The notes beneath the pieces were generated by a model, which had not been told where the DNA came from, did no database searches, and worked only from the letters and a program-made list of their open reading frames with translations. A stretch of 64,000 nt of DNA. Origin: Azorinus chamasolen. Its lineage: Eukaryota; Mollusca; Bivalvia; Cardiida; Solecurtidae. A program made the translations under genes and the position numbers. The stretch is from positions 16,718,440 to 16,782,439 of the forward strand of contig OY755240.1 of the NCBI GenBank assembly GCA_963576725.1. Reading direction: 5' to 3'. The first letter of the stretch is position 1. Every line of letters starts with the position of its first letter. This document shows, one piece after another, positions 45,412 to 55,367 of this stretch.

Positions 45412-46005
45412 AAGTAGTAAAGTCAAGCAGGCAAAGCCACATGCAAGACGCAACCACCACCAAAACACCGATAGACAGCATGACACACACACACACACAC
45501 AACCACACACCCAAACGCACACGCACACACACATACGAAATGAACACAGAAAACACCAAAAGACACACAAGAAACAGGGACAAACGTTCCACAACATGAA
45601 CAAACCACAAGCACAAAGACGCAAGGCAAACAAAAGGAAGGGTGACAAAGAGAGTACCGCCTTGGCACGGTCAGCAGCAAAAACACCACTGGGGGTTTAA
45701 ACCGGTTTACGGACGTCCTAACCTCACACTTCTCTCAAAGTCAACCTAGCTTTACAAATATTGTAAATAAAGGTATCCCCGCTGAACTTACCCACAACAT
45801 AGACGACGGTGAACACAGGACAACATGTAAAACATAGCATAATAACTGTGACAATCCGTCAAATATGTACTCAATGGCTTTGCTGAAGTCAGAGCACCTG
45901 CAGGTAAGCCGTTAAGGGCACGACAGGGAAAAAATAATACATGAGTCTGGTAAGCTCCTCCTGTATCCAAGTTTAAGAGTATACCATCATAGAGTTTTCG
46001 GTAGG
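45412..46005 (-). repeat. Retrotransposon 3' tail inserted in the polymerase gene, copy B
   Basis: Matches copy A (32751-33280) from AAAAGTAGTAAAGTCAAGCA through GGTAAGCCGTTAAGGGCA. Its further part (CCAAGTTTAAGAGTATACC, ATCATAGAGTTTTCGG) is similar to 61970-62010. In minus orientation it is a 3'-end fragment of the element whose RT remnant is at 62008-62376. The AATGG before the left edge is shared with copy A, which may be target preference or part of the repeat. Confidence 0.6.
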
Positions 46006-46028
46006 TCTATCTATTCAATTCTCTCACC

Positions 46029-46480
46029 ATGAACTTAACGGTAATAAGAAATACGTTAACTCTTCGACACGGACTACAATCTGCCGTAATGAACGATGAA
46101 AACATCGAAGAACATTATAATAAACAAACTTCTTATTTACGATCGTGGATTGAGAAATTTACGAACACGGCTTCGGGGTTAGAAATAAATCGTTGTAAAG
46201 TACTATATTTAAATATCGCGAAATATGAAGCGTTTAAAGGTTCTTCGTATATAGACCTACCTACCTATTTAAAAAAATAAGAAAACGATAGTTAACGTAA
46301 CAAATAATGATCACGCGTGTTTATTTAGATCGATAGTTTGCGCTCTTTATCCCGCAACTAAACATTCCGATAGACCCTCATCTTATCCCGATTACGAAAC
46401 CGTTCTTAATATAAAAGATATTCTAATTCCCACACCGTTATCGCAGATATCAAAAGTAGAAAAACAAAATAATCTCGCGA
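46029..46480 (+). pseudogene. DNA polymerase B, N-terminal segment with a frameshift
   Basis: 46029-46280 encodes TLRHGLQSAVMNDENIEEHY and FKGSSYIDLPTYLKK. It then stops at TAA 46278-46280 just after an A run. The next frame from about 46275 continues seamlessly with TIVNVTNNDHACLFRSIVCA and INVYGYT, ending in another shift near 46485-46500. The GSSYIxLP and INVxNxDxxCxxxS patterns are hallmarks of the region before the exonuclease in Polinton polymerases. Both frame changes sit at or near homopolymers. Confidence 0.6.
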
Positions 46481-46483
46481 TAA

Positions 46484-48946
46484 ATGTATACGGGTATACG
46501 AGATCGATATTTTCCGCACTATTTATCCGAGCAACCTAAATATATTAAAAGAATAAATTTAATCTTGATTTCGGATGATGAAAAATATCATTACTGTTGG
46601 ATTAAGAATCTCAATAGATTACTCTACGATCAAAACAAACATAGAGAACAAACGTATTTCTGCGATAGATGTTTATACGGTTTATCGAGAGAAGAATTAC
46701 TCACAATACATAAAGAGGATTGTGAAGGGATAAACAAATCATTTTTAAGAATAGAAATGCCTAAAAAAGGTTCTACAACAAAATTAAAAAACCACCAGAA
46801 TCAGATGCCAGTACCTTACGTAGTCTACGCCGATTTCGAAAGTTTAATAAAACCCATGTCGGAAAATAAGGGAGATAAAACGGAAATAACTAGCGAACAC
46901 GAAGCGTGCGGATTTGGATATCAAGTAGTGATATACGACGGTAAAATAGAGAAAGAAGCTTTCATATATAGAGGAGAAAATGCGGCGGAAGTCTTTCTAA
47001 AACATTTAGAAAATGAAGTAAAAAATATAAACGACGTATTTAAACATCCTAAATCGTTAATCATGAGAGAACGAGATATCGAAGACTACGACAACGCTAC
47101 GCATTGCTGGATATGCGAAGGAGAATTAGATGAAGATAAAGTTAGAGATCACTGCCATTTCACGGGCGAATACAGAGGCGCGGCTCATAACGCGTGTAAT
47201 TTAAAACTAAAGATAAAACCATATTCGACCAAAATACCCGTTGTATTTCATAATCTAAAAGGTTACGATTGCCATCTTATAATGCAAAAGATACATACCG
47301 CTTCGAGCGGTAACATTTCTTGTATAGCGAGTAATACCGAAAAATATATTTAGTTTAGTGTAGGACAATTAAAAATCTTAGACAGCTTTCAATTTATGGC
47401 ATCATCATTAGAGAAATTAGTAGAAGTAACGGATAAAAAATATTTCGATATAACTAAAAGTCAATTTGGCGATAAATTTAATTTAATATTACGTAAAGGC
47501 GTTTATCCGTACGAATATATGGATTCCTTCGATAGATTTAATGAAACTAAATTACCTCCTATAGAAAAGTTTAATAGTTCTCTATCTGAAGAAAGTATTA
47601 AACTAGAAGATTATGAACGCGCTCAAAATGTATGGAAAGAATACGGTTGTAAAAATATAGGCGATTACCACGATCTATATTTAAAAACGGATGTTCTCTT
47701 ACTAACCGATATATTTCAAACGTTTAGAAAAACTTGTATGAACACTTATAAATTAGATCCTCTACATTATTACACGGCACCCGGATTATCCTGGGATGCT
47801 CTATTAAAACAAACTAAAATAGAATTAGAATTATTAACGGATATTGATATGCATCTCTTTATAGAAAAAGGAATGAGAGGTGGAATAAGTATGGGTTTGA
47901 AGCGATACGCGAAAGCTAATAATCCTTTAGTAGAAGATTACGATAAAGATAAAGAGAATAATTATATAATGTACTACGATGCGAATAATCTATACGGCCA
48001 CGCGATGTCGAGACCACTTCCGTACTCCGGTTTCAAATGGATTAATCCTAGTAAAGTTAAGAGGCGTCCTAAAAATAAAGGATGGATCTTAGAAGTTGAT
48101 TTAGAATATCCTAAACATCTACACGAAGAACATAACGATTATCCGCTCGCTCCGGAAAAACTTTCCGTGAAAGAAGAATGGCTTTCCGAATACCAAAATG
48201 AATTATTAGATAACGACAGTATTTTAAAGGTAGAAAAACTTATACCTAATCTAATGAATAAGGAAAAGTATATAGTACATAATAGAAATTTACATTTATA
48301 TCAGGAACTAGGTCTAATAGTAACGAAATATCATAGAACCCTCGAGTTCAACGAAAAACCTTGGATTGAGCCTTATATCCGTCTCAATACGGAATTAAGG
48401 AAAAAAGCTAAATCAACATTCGAAAAAGACTTCTTTAAGTTATTAAATAATGCCGCCTTCGGTAAAACGATGGAGAACCTTCGTAAAAGGGTAGACATAA
48501 AACTAGTAAAAACGGACGGAAGTCAAAATGAAAAACTTAGAAAAATAATAGCGAAACCTAACTTTTACAGAAGAGTAAAGTTTTTCGATGAGTTATCGGC
48601 ACTACACGTACATAAAACTAAACTAACGCTAGACAAACCGATCTACGTCGGATTCTCTATTCTAGAGTTATCGAAAGAGTTAATGTTTGACTGGTATTAC
48701 AACATACTGAAAGAGAAATACGGAGAAAACTGTACCATGTTATATACCGACACCGATAGTTTATTAGTGGATATAAAAACCGAAGATGTTTATAAAGATA
48801 TGTTCGAAATGAAAGAGGAATACGATCTACCTGATTATCCTAAAGATCACTTTTTTCACGATGAAGAAAATAAAAAAAATACTGGGGAAATTCAAAGACG
48901 AATGCGCGGGTATTCCTATACCCGAATACGTCGGCCTAAGACCTAA
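46484..48946 (+). CDS. polB: Protein-primed-type DNA polymerase B: exonuclease, HNH-like and polymerase domains (one in-frame stop)
   Basis: One frame with a single TAG at 47351-47353; the sequence on both sides belongs to the same domain. Before the stop: a C60/C63/H76/C80 cluster, exonuclease motif YADFES (114-119), an endonuclease VII/HNH-like insert (CWIC 208-211, DHCHFTGEYRG, HNAC 235-238) and HNLKGYDCHL (exo II). After it, from M47396: YLKTDVLLLTDIF (exo III), catalytic MYYDANNLYG (motif A, D195), KLLNNAAFGKTMEN (motif B) and YTDTDSL (motif C, 450-456). This enzyme would replicate the element from its ends using a terminal protein primer. All catalytic residues are intact. After residue ~490 the frame shifts, and the C-terminus lies at 48861-49223. 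Confidence 0.85.
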
Positions 48947-49223
48947 ACTATATTCGGTATTAAGAGCGGATGAACAAGTTATTAAAAAAGCGAAAGGAAC
49001 GAAAAAATATGTGATCGAAAAACAAATAAACTTTAGCAACTATAAAAACGCGTTATTTAATAAACGAAAATACGAACACTCGATGAACATGCTACGATCC
49101 GTAAATCACAATATATACGGACTGACGGTTAATAAAACTACGCTCTCTCCTTTAGATACGAAAAGATATATAACGTCCGATGGAATTACGACATACGCGT
49201 ACGGGTATCAGCTGGAACAATAA
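48861..49223 (+). CDS. DNA polymerase B, C-terminal segment in a shifted frame
   Basis: It continues the polymerase in another frame from the A run at about 48870-48880: GKFKDECAGIPIPEYVGLRP, KKAKGTKKYVI, YKNALFNKRKY and DGITTYAYGY, the usual end of Polinton polymerases. The methionine at 48861 is not a real start. The last 38 bp overlap the end of the integrase on the other strand (convergent genes). Confidence 0.7.
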   Translation: MKKIKKILGKFKDECAGIPIPEYVGLRPKLYSVLRADEQVIKKAKGTKKYVIEKQINFSNYKNALFNKRKYEHSMNMLRSVNHNIYGLTVNKTTLSPLDTKRYITSDGITTYAYGYQLEQ

Positions 49224-50091
49224 GAAGTTCTTCTTTGACGAATCCTCTCTGTGGTGCAGGAGATTTCAAATAATAAACTCTTATCCCTTGCGTAATGATT
49301 TGATAATCTATCTTATGAATATCGACCGACCAAATTGGATCGGTAGCTCTTCTCTTGCCACCGCCTTCTAATTCTCCGGGTTGATATAAATATCTAACAT
49401 TTACCATAGGACATATTTCAGTATCAACTTTTCTCGTTATAATTGGAGCAGGTTTTTTCGTCTCATTATTCAAAGCCTTAACGACGTCCGGTAATCTCTT
49501 AACCCATTCTATATTTCTTTCCCGCGTTTCGATCTCCTTAGCGTACTGATAACCGAACAATCTTTCAGCCAAAGTTCTATTAAATCTCTCTACGATTCCT
49601 TGATCTCTATGTATCTCTCTTCTACCTCTTCTTATTTTAACATTATGTTTAGACATTAGTTGAGAAACAACGCACATAAATTCACTACCTGGGTCAACTT
49701 GTAATAATTTGGGATAGTTCAAATGTCTTTTATAAATCTTCTCAAAAGCGGTGGCAAATTCTTTTCTGTCTTTCGATGTCAATGGTTCGGCTTCTTTATA
49801 TCTCGTTCCCGCATCTACTAATGTCAATGCGTACTTATATGTTTTATTTTTAACTCTATCAAAAGGTAAGAACAGCAAATCGGCTTGATGTACTTCATTC
49901 TTCGCAGACACATCAAATTTAGGTCTTATTATCTTTTTAGGTGCGGGTAAATATATCTGCCACACAGCTTGTTTATTTAGAAATTCTAATGCTCATTTAT
50001 TACTAACTTTGGCTTCTTTCGCTAACTTACTAACGGCCGTCTTACCTTTCCAAAATCCTTTAGGGCTATAGTATATTTTTTCCATTTTCAT
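49186..50091 (-). CDS. Polinton integrase (retroviral-type DDE), one in-frame stop
   Basis: 302 codons from ATG 50091-50089, broken by TGA at 49995-49993 where a tryptophan would suit the family. The start overlaps the upstream stop as ATGA. It would cut and join element ends to host DNA, giving the 6-bp duplication. Catalytic acidic residues: D71 (HQADLLFLPFD), D133 (LQVDPGSEF) and E168 (DQGIVERFNRTL), the last two 35 positions apart, as in retroviral integrases. N-terminal helix-rich part SPKGFWKGKTAVSKLAKEA; C-terminal part with VNVRYLYQPGE and basic stretches. The distal part downstream of the stop is intact. No chromodomain is recognised. Confidence 0.8.
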
Positions 50092-50338
50092 GGGAAAATT
50101 AAATCATAAGCGTGATATTTATTCTTCTTGTTATTCTTACACGGTTTCAATCCGAGCGGTCTGACATAAAAAGGTGGATCTTTTTCCTCTATCTTAGTAG
50201 CGAGGTGAGAAGGACACCACCCTTTTACATTGTCTTTGAGAGTTAATATCGTACTTTCGCCATTTCTCGTTTCAAATGTTCTATAGTCAACGATTGACCG
50301 CATATAATAGCGGATTGAGGAAATTTCGGTAGCTCCAT
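50088..50338 (-). pseudogene. Small Polinton protein, function unknown, frameshifted
   Basis: A likely start ATG at 50338-50336 opens MELPKFPQSAIICG. The conserved-looking remainder (ILTLKDNVKGWCPSHLATKI, FYVRPLGLKPC, KYHAYDLIF) reads in another frame from about 50303, so there is one indel near 50290-50310. About 83 codons in all. It sits between capsid and integrase genes and overlaps the integrase start. I recognise the text as recurrent in such elements but know no function. Confidence 0.5.
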
Positions 50339-50348
50339 TTTTTAATGA

Positions 50349-50669
50349 TTAATAATTAACTTCTTTAAATCTACCATCTTCAAAATTAATTTGCGCGTCT
50401 TGTATAACGAATAGATAAACGTTTATTAATTCATCTTCTCCTCCTTCTTTCGTCATTTGTATCGTAATTCCTTCAGACGCATTCTCAATGCGCCTTCCCG
50501 AACCATGTAGCGAGTTATCATCCGTTGAGCGTAAATCGAGCCATAACGCGTAATTGTTCGTAAGATATTTTTCTAATGTCGTATTAGTGAAGACCGTATC
50601 TTTTAAAACGGAATTCGTTATTTTATTTCGTTTGGAATTCATAGCAAAAAAATATTTATTTCGTCCCAT
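50349..50669 (-). CDS. Putative major capsid protein, C-terminal part in a shifted frame
   Basis: It continues the protein at 50639-51613 after a frame change at the T/A run around 50647-50662: KYFFAMNSKRNKITNSVL, LTNNYALWLDLRSTDDN and INVYLFVIQDAQINFEDGRF, ending near the start of the small ORF downstream. Beta-rich, in keeping with the last strands of a second jelly roll. The apparent first residues are frame-overlap artefacts. Confidence 0.6.
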   Translation of the reverse strand: MGRNKYFFAMNSKRNKITNSVLKDTVFTNTTLEKYLTNNYALWLDLRSTDDNSLHGSGRRIENASEGITIQMTKEGGEDELINVYLFVIQDAQINFEDGRFKEVNY

Positions 50670-51613
50670 TGTTGATAAGCTTTCATTCCTTGACTGTATA
50701 GTTGATTCGGAACTCCTTCTATCGTAATCTCTACTTTCGTTATTTTAGGATTGAAATAAGTTTCGGTGTTCGTTCTTTCGGGGTCTTCGAACAACATCAG
50801 AACCCCTTTCATACTCCTCGCTGGAATATTTAAATTTATATTCCATAGAGTATCAGATTTATTTTTAGTTATTTTTCTATGTCTTAGTATTCTATCGTAC
50901 AAAATTACCATTTTACCGGAAACTTGTTGTCTTATCTGTCTAGCTAATTCGGTGTCGGAAACCATATCGAATTCTAAACAAATATTACTTATTTTATAAC
51001 TCGAATCTTTATCCGTCGAGTTAATAACTTTATTATAATCGTTGAACGTAAGTTCGTACTCGAGTCTATCACCGAGACCGGACTGATAAAATGGCATATG
51101 CGTTTCTAATAGTTCAAAGTCGAGTGGAATACAAAATCTATTTTTATACGCATCCGCTATAGCTTCGTCTTCTTTGTCCGCACTCGCTTTTTCCGCTCCA
51201 ACCCTGTGTTTTAACATGTTTACTGTACCTAGACCTTGATAAGCCATGTTTGCCCGTTCGATAGGTGTTTTCCATAAATCGACATAACAATGATAAATAT
51301 CGCTATCATCAATTGACATAACTTCATTTCCGCTTATACGAATGGTCGTTTTTTTAATTATTGATCTTCCTACGTTTAGATATATAGTTGAATTTACATC
51401 CTTAGATTTAATTTCAATTTCGAAAGCTAATCTAACCGTTCCGGGGACAATAACATCATTACTACTTAGACTAGGGAATCTCACTAATAACTGTTGATTC
51501 TGATCGATAGTTGAAGGATTATTAGTTATTACGACGCTCTGTCTAATTCCTTTTACGCCTCTCGGTTCCCTTATTTTTCTGTAGGGGTTTAATTTTTCTC
51601 CGTAGGTCGACAT
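50639..51613 (-). CDS. Putative double jelly-roll major capsid protein, N-terminal and central part
   Basis: Start ATG 51613-51611 in the context CACCTTAAAA-ATG; 324 codons before the frame change, about 420 with the C-terminal piece. It would form the hexagonal capsomers of a virion. Beta-strand-rich throughout: VRLAFEIEIKSKD, TTIRISGNEVM, FCIPLDFELLETHMPFYQ, LEYELTFNDYNKVI, LWNINLNIPARSMKGVLMLF and KVEITIEGVPNQLYSQG. Its size, position before the integrase and company with a minor-capsid-like gene fit the Polinton/adintovirus capsid gene. The identification rests on pattern memory, not on a structural search. Upstream in-frame codons to 51646 are leader read-through from the fibre gene. Confidence 0.6.
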   Translation of the reverse strand: MSTYGEKLNPYRKIREPRGVKGIRQSVVITNNPSTIDQNQQLLVRFPSLSSNDVIVPGTVRLAFEIEIKSKDVNSTIYLNVGRSIIKKTTIRISGNEVMSIDDSDIYHCYVDLWKTPIERANMAYQGLGTVNMLKHRVGAEKASADKEDEAIADAYKNRFCIPLDFELLETHMPFYQSGLGDRLEYELTFNDYNKVINSTDKDSSYKISNICLEFDMVSDTELARQIRQQVSGKMVILYDRILRHRKITKNKSDTLWNINLNIPARSMKGVLMLFEDPERTNTETYFNPKITKVEITIEGVPNQLYSQGMKAYQQWDEINIFLL

Positions 51614-52190
51614 TTTTAAGGTGTTTTTTTTTGTACGATAATTCAATTATCATTGACGCCACTGTATTAACGCATTTAGGATTATCGTTTTCAATAACAA
51701 AATTTAGTATACATTTAGAATAAACTTCTAAAGGATAAATATTAATTTCTCTATTAAATTCTTTAATTTTAACTTTTTCATTTTTTCCTAAACTTATAGA
51801 ATATTCACTTTCATATCTTTCTACTCCATTAGTAAAAATACTACTCAACCCAACTTTTACCTCAGAATCATCCGTTCTGTAACTAGATAAACCTATAGAA
51901 ATAACATTACCGTGATAATTCATAACATAACCGGAACCTTTTTCTCTACCGACATTACCTAAACTAAGTACTTCTCCTTTCTTTAATGCACCATTACGTT
52001 CTCCCCATACGGTTATAATTTTTTGATTGGAATAATAAGAGTTACGATTTATCTTTATAACTAAATCATCCCTTATTTTATTAATCCGTTCTAAATTATC
52101 TTCATGTTTTGTATTAATTTCTTTTTTAAGTTCTTCTTTAAGTTCTAAATTATCATAACGTTTTATTTTTTTAGTTCCAAAAATACTAAT
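51543..52190 (-). pseudogene. Fibre-like protein 2, start codon lost
   Basis: Open frame of about 215 codons aligned along its length with the neighbour at 52207-52830. The codon matching that neighbour's ATG is ATT (52190-52188); the first ATG inside is at 51923. N-terminal coiled-coil-like stalk (LELKEELKKEI, DNLERINKIRDDLV) and a beta-rich head with GNVGREKGSGYV and CVNTVASMIIELSY. The family stop after ELSY is also lost next to an A run, so the frame reads 22 residues further into the capsid gene. It is either a decayed duplicate or translated from a non-AUG start. Confidence 0.6.
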
Positions 52191-52206
52191 TTTTTAAATA
52201 TAATTT

Positions 52207-52830
52207 TTAGTACGATAATTCAATTATCATTGACGCCACTGTATTAACGCACGTAGAATTATCGGTTTTACAAACAAAATTGATTACATCGAGAGGTTCA
52301 ATCTGTAATGGTTTAGCAAAACGTGCCGCGGCGCTTAGAAAAATACCCCAAAACACGCCATTTTTCGGTTGGTCAATTCCATTAATAGATACCGCAACAG
52401 CTACATTAGCATTGTCCGTTCTTTTACTCGATAACCCTAACCCCAATATCCAACCGGTCCTTCCCGTCACATAACCGACCCTTTCTTCTCTCCCGGCATT
52501 ACCGAAACTAAATACTTTTCCATCCTTTAATGCCCCCTTACTTTCGGCGCATATGCTTATTGTCTTCTTTGTACTAATACTATATATACGTGGAACTAAA
52601 TCATCCCTCAATTTATTAATTTCTTCTTTCCTTTCTAAATTATCGGCATGGTGTCTATTAAGCAACTGTGGAACTACGCCCCTAAATTTATTAATTTCTT
52701 CTTTCAGCGCTAAATTATCAGCATGTTGTCTATTAGACAACTGCGGAACTAAAACGTCCCTCACATGATTAATTTCTTCTTTCAGTGCTAAATTACCAAC
52801 ACGTTTTTTTTTAGTTCCAAATATACTCAT
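52207..52830 (-). CDS. Fibre-like protein 1: coiled-coil stalk and beta-rich head
   Basis: 207 codons from ATG 52830-52828, which overlaps the upstream stop as ATGA. Upstream in-frame codons to 52863 belong to the previous gene's end in another frame. Three stalk repeats of about 26-28 residues, each with NLALKEEIN- or NLERKEEIN-like cores (residues ~12-88), should form a trimeric-type coiled coil. The head (about 90-207) is glycine- and beta-rich (GRTGWILGLGLSSKRTD, VAVAVSINGID, CVNTVASMIIELSY), similar in style to C1q/TNF-like or viral spike heads. A role in host-cell attachment is inferred from architecture only. Confidence 0.6.
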   Translation of the reverse strand: MSIFGTKKKRVGNLALKEEINHVRDVLVPQLSNRQHADNLALKEEINKFRGVVPQLLNRHHADNLERKEEINKLRDDLVPRIYSISTKKTISICAESKGALKDGKVFSFGNAGREERVGYVTGRTGWILGLGLSSKRTDNANVAVAVSINGIDQPKNGVFWGIFLSAAARFAKPLQIEPLDVINFVCKTDNSTCVNTVASMIIELSY

Positions 52831-53479
52831 TTTATAAGAGAGTTTTTTAACTCTAAAACGCAATTAACTGGTAGACGATTAACTATTTTTTTATTATTTT
52901 CATCTCTGATTTCTAATTTTAATTCAGTTATAACGTCATTCATTAAACTTTTGTATTCCGGATTTTCAAATCTAACTGTCGTTATCTCTCCAAATTCTTT
53001 ATTTTCTACAGGAATAACCGCTAACAAGGTACTAGGATTACCGTCTAGAAAATTATGAGAAGTACTAACTTGTTCTAAATGAACGTACAAAGATTTATAG
53101 ATAGCGAAATCTATACTTTTATCACCGATGTGTATATCATTAGCTATAAATTTACGTTTATCAAATCCTAATATAGAGTTCAAATCTTTACTTAATCTTA
53201 ATTCTTGAGTAGTAATTAACGATGCTATTCCATTAGTTTCGTTAACAGTTAAGGTAATATTACAAGTTTTTAAAAATCCGATAATTGTTGAAAACTATAA
53301 TAACCATCTGGAATTTGAATAGGTCTCTCGCCCACCTTTTGTACATATTCATTAACGATATTATACCAACCTACACCGTACGTAATACATTTCAATCCGA
53401 TACATTTATCCCCATTTCTATTATCGATATATTGTTGTAAGTTAATAGTTTTATCAATATTTGAAATTGTATGATGCAT
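52827..53479 (-). pseudogene. Minor capsid/penton-like protein, one frameshift
   Basis: Start ATG 53479-53477 in the context ATCTTAAAAAA-ATG. The first 70 codons (CITYGVGWYNIV, IQIPDGYYSFQQLSDF) end at a stop at 53270 caused by one missing base in a T run. The continuation in the next frame has TCNITLTVN, then (from M53183) NSILGFDKRKFIANDIHIGD, YVHLEQVSTSHNFLDGNPST and VPVENKEFGEITTVRF. The pattern VHLxEVSTSxNxxxGxPSTLL with PVEN is one I know from many invertebrate Polinton-like elements next to capsid genes. A single jelly-roll vertex protein is the best guess. It diverges from the membrane-anchored gene at 53496, only 16 bp away. Confidence 0.65.
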
Positions 53480-53495
53480 TTTTTTAAGATTAAAA

Positions 53496-53870
53496 ATGAT
53501 AATCCAAAATCCCTTCAAGTACAATGATGAAGCTCAATATACCCATGGAGGTGTGTTCAATAAAAAGACCGTCTACATTATAAAACTATCCATCGTTATT
53601 ACATCAGATGGAAAAAGTTTCAATGCAGATTTCCTAGATTTATTTAAAAAATATAAATTACCGCACGTAGCATCAGATGATATAGTTCAACGATGGAACA
53701 CAGACTGGTTTTTATTATATCAAAATCAACTTAACTTTGCAATATGGTGCGCTACTACGGGTTGTGGCGTTGGTTTCAACAATCACTTATCTGCGCAGAA
53801 AGATTCGATGATTGGTTCTCTATGCTTGTTCCATATTTACTATCAAACGAGACGGATACTCTTTGAATTA
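53496..53870 (+). CDS. Membrane-anchored virion-like protein, N-terminal part (split by a transposon)
   Basis: 125 codons before the insertion at 53871. No catalytic motif is visible. Aromatic- and asparagine-rich (RWNTDWFLLYQNQLNFAIWC, FNNHLSAQKDSMIG). The reading frame meets the insertion exactly after a TTA codon, and the coding sequence resumes at 55368 in the same phase once the element and one TA are discounted. Starts 16 bp from the divergent minor-capsid gene, so the two may share a promoter. Confidence 0.65.
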
Positions 53871-55365
53871 CAGTCGAGTCCCGGTTATTCGAAGTGCCGG
53901 GGACCAGCATTTCATTTCGAATAAGGCATGTGTTTGAATAAGCCAAATAATCTTGAAAGTATACGAAGGCTTCGTGTCGAGTCTAGAGACGTTCCCGATA
54001 CCTACACACATATGGTTTTAAAGTAAGATTTCGGTTATTTAAGCACAAATGAAGAGCATTGTGTCAAGAAAAGTAATAAAAACAACTTGTTTGCGTCATA
54101 AACTGTCATTATATCAACAAAATTGACTTAATAAAAGGAAAACAAGTGTTATGCATAACGTAACTTACATGTACATGAATGAAATAAGCACAGCTAAATC
54201 CGAGCGAATATCACTACAGCAAAGAATCATCACCGGCTTACACATGTGTGCACTGCAGTTTGGTCTGGGTGTAAACTTTTTAACATTTATATAAAAAGTT
54301 TTTTTTTATTTTAGATACTATTGAGTCAATCATTAAAAATTATATAGGAGATCGTTATCAGTCAATTTCCATGTGTAAATATAGCACTGAATTGATTCCA
54401 AAAATGCCGAGTTTCTAAGCATGGTTTAGAGAGTACCCTGTGTACCCTTTTCACATCATAACACATTTTGCTGTCGCAGACTCAACACACTGCAGGTGGC
54501 TGACCTAATACTGCCAAATATAAGCATAAACACCAATTTCCTGTGTTAATTCCTGGGCTTCATGGTTCAGTAATGTACACGTGTTTGTTTCATATGTAAT
54601 TATCCTTTCACAATGGCTACTCTTTGAAACAAGAAATGCAGTGCAGTTTAACTTCGAACTTCAAATTAAAAATGGTAGAATTTGTGTGTGAAAAGGCCCA
54701 TTTCAAAATTTGTGTTCTGGAATACAAGGATAAATATAATTGGTTCAACCGCATAAGGTAAGACTTTTTCATAATACTTTAATACCAAATTACCTACCAT
54801 TTCGTGTAATTCATACTAACTGTACATGTACATATGTTATTTGTGGTAACATTGTATTTCAATTGTTACTATGTTATCAAATCTCTGTGAAGAGGAAATA
54901 AAACGTATATATATAAGGATAAATATAATTGGTTCAACCGCATAAGGTAAGACTTTTTCATAATACTTTAATACCAAATTACTGATAAAACCCTAATAAT
55001 GACAATTAAATCATGAATCTAACACACAACGCAGTAAGGCCGAGTTTTACCGTGTCGGTAATTACGATAAATTGACACCTTATTTGTTTGACGGTGTTTT
55101 CAATATGGCGCCGATTGTCTGTGTTCGCTGGTCCTTAATCCATGTTTGACTACACCTTCGGATTATAGGTGTGAAAATCAAAGGTAAACATTTACGCGGG
55201 ACAGAATATGACTTCGAGTAAGGCCGGGTTTTCGGACGACACGAATTTGAATAATCCAAAATATTTAACATAGAAATAAGAAGGATGGAGATCGGGACTA
55301 ACACCATGCTTCGAATAACACCGGGTCTTCGGATGAGAGGTGTTTGAATAACCGGGACTCGACTG
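53871..55365. mobile_element. pogo/Tigger-like nonautonomous transposon inserted in the Polinton
   Basis: 1495 bp between TA 53869-53870 and TA 55366-55367. Terminal inverted repeat CAGTCGAGTCCCGGTTATTC, with further TTCGAA-rich subterminal repeats on both sides. No transposase ORF. Contains a 68-bp direct duplication (GGATAAATATAATTGGTTCA at about 54730 and 54918). It landed in an intact gene, so it is younger than the Polinton copy. Confidence 0.85.
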
Positions 55366-55367
55366 TA

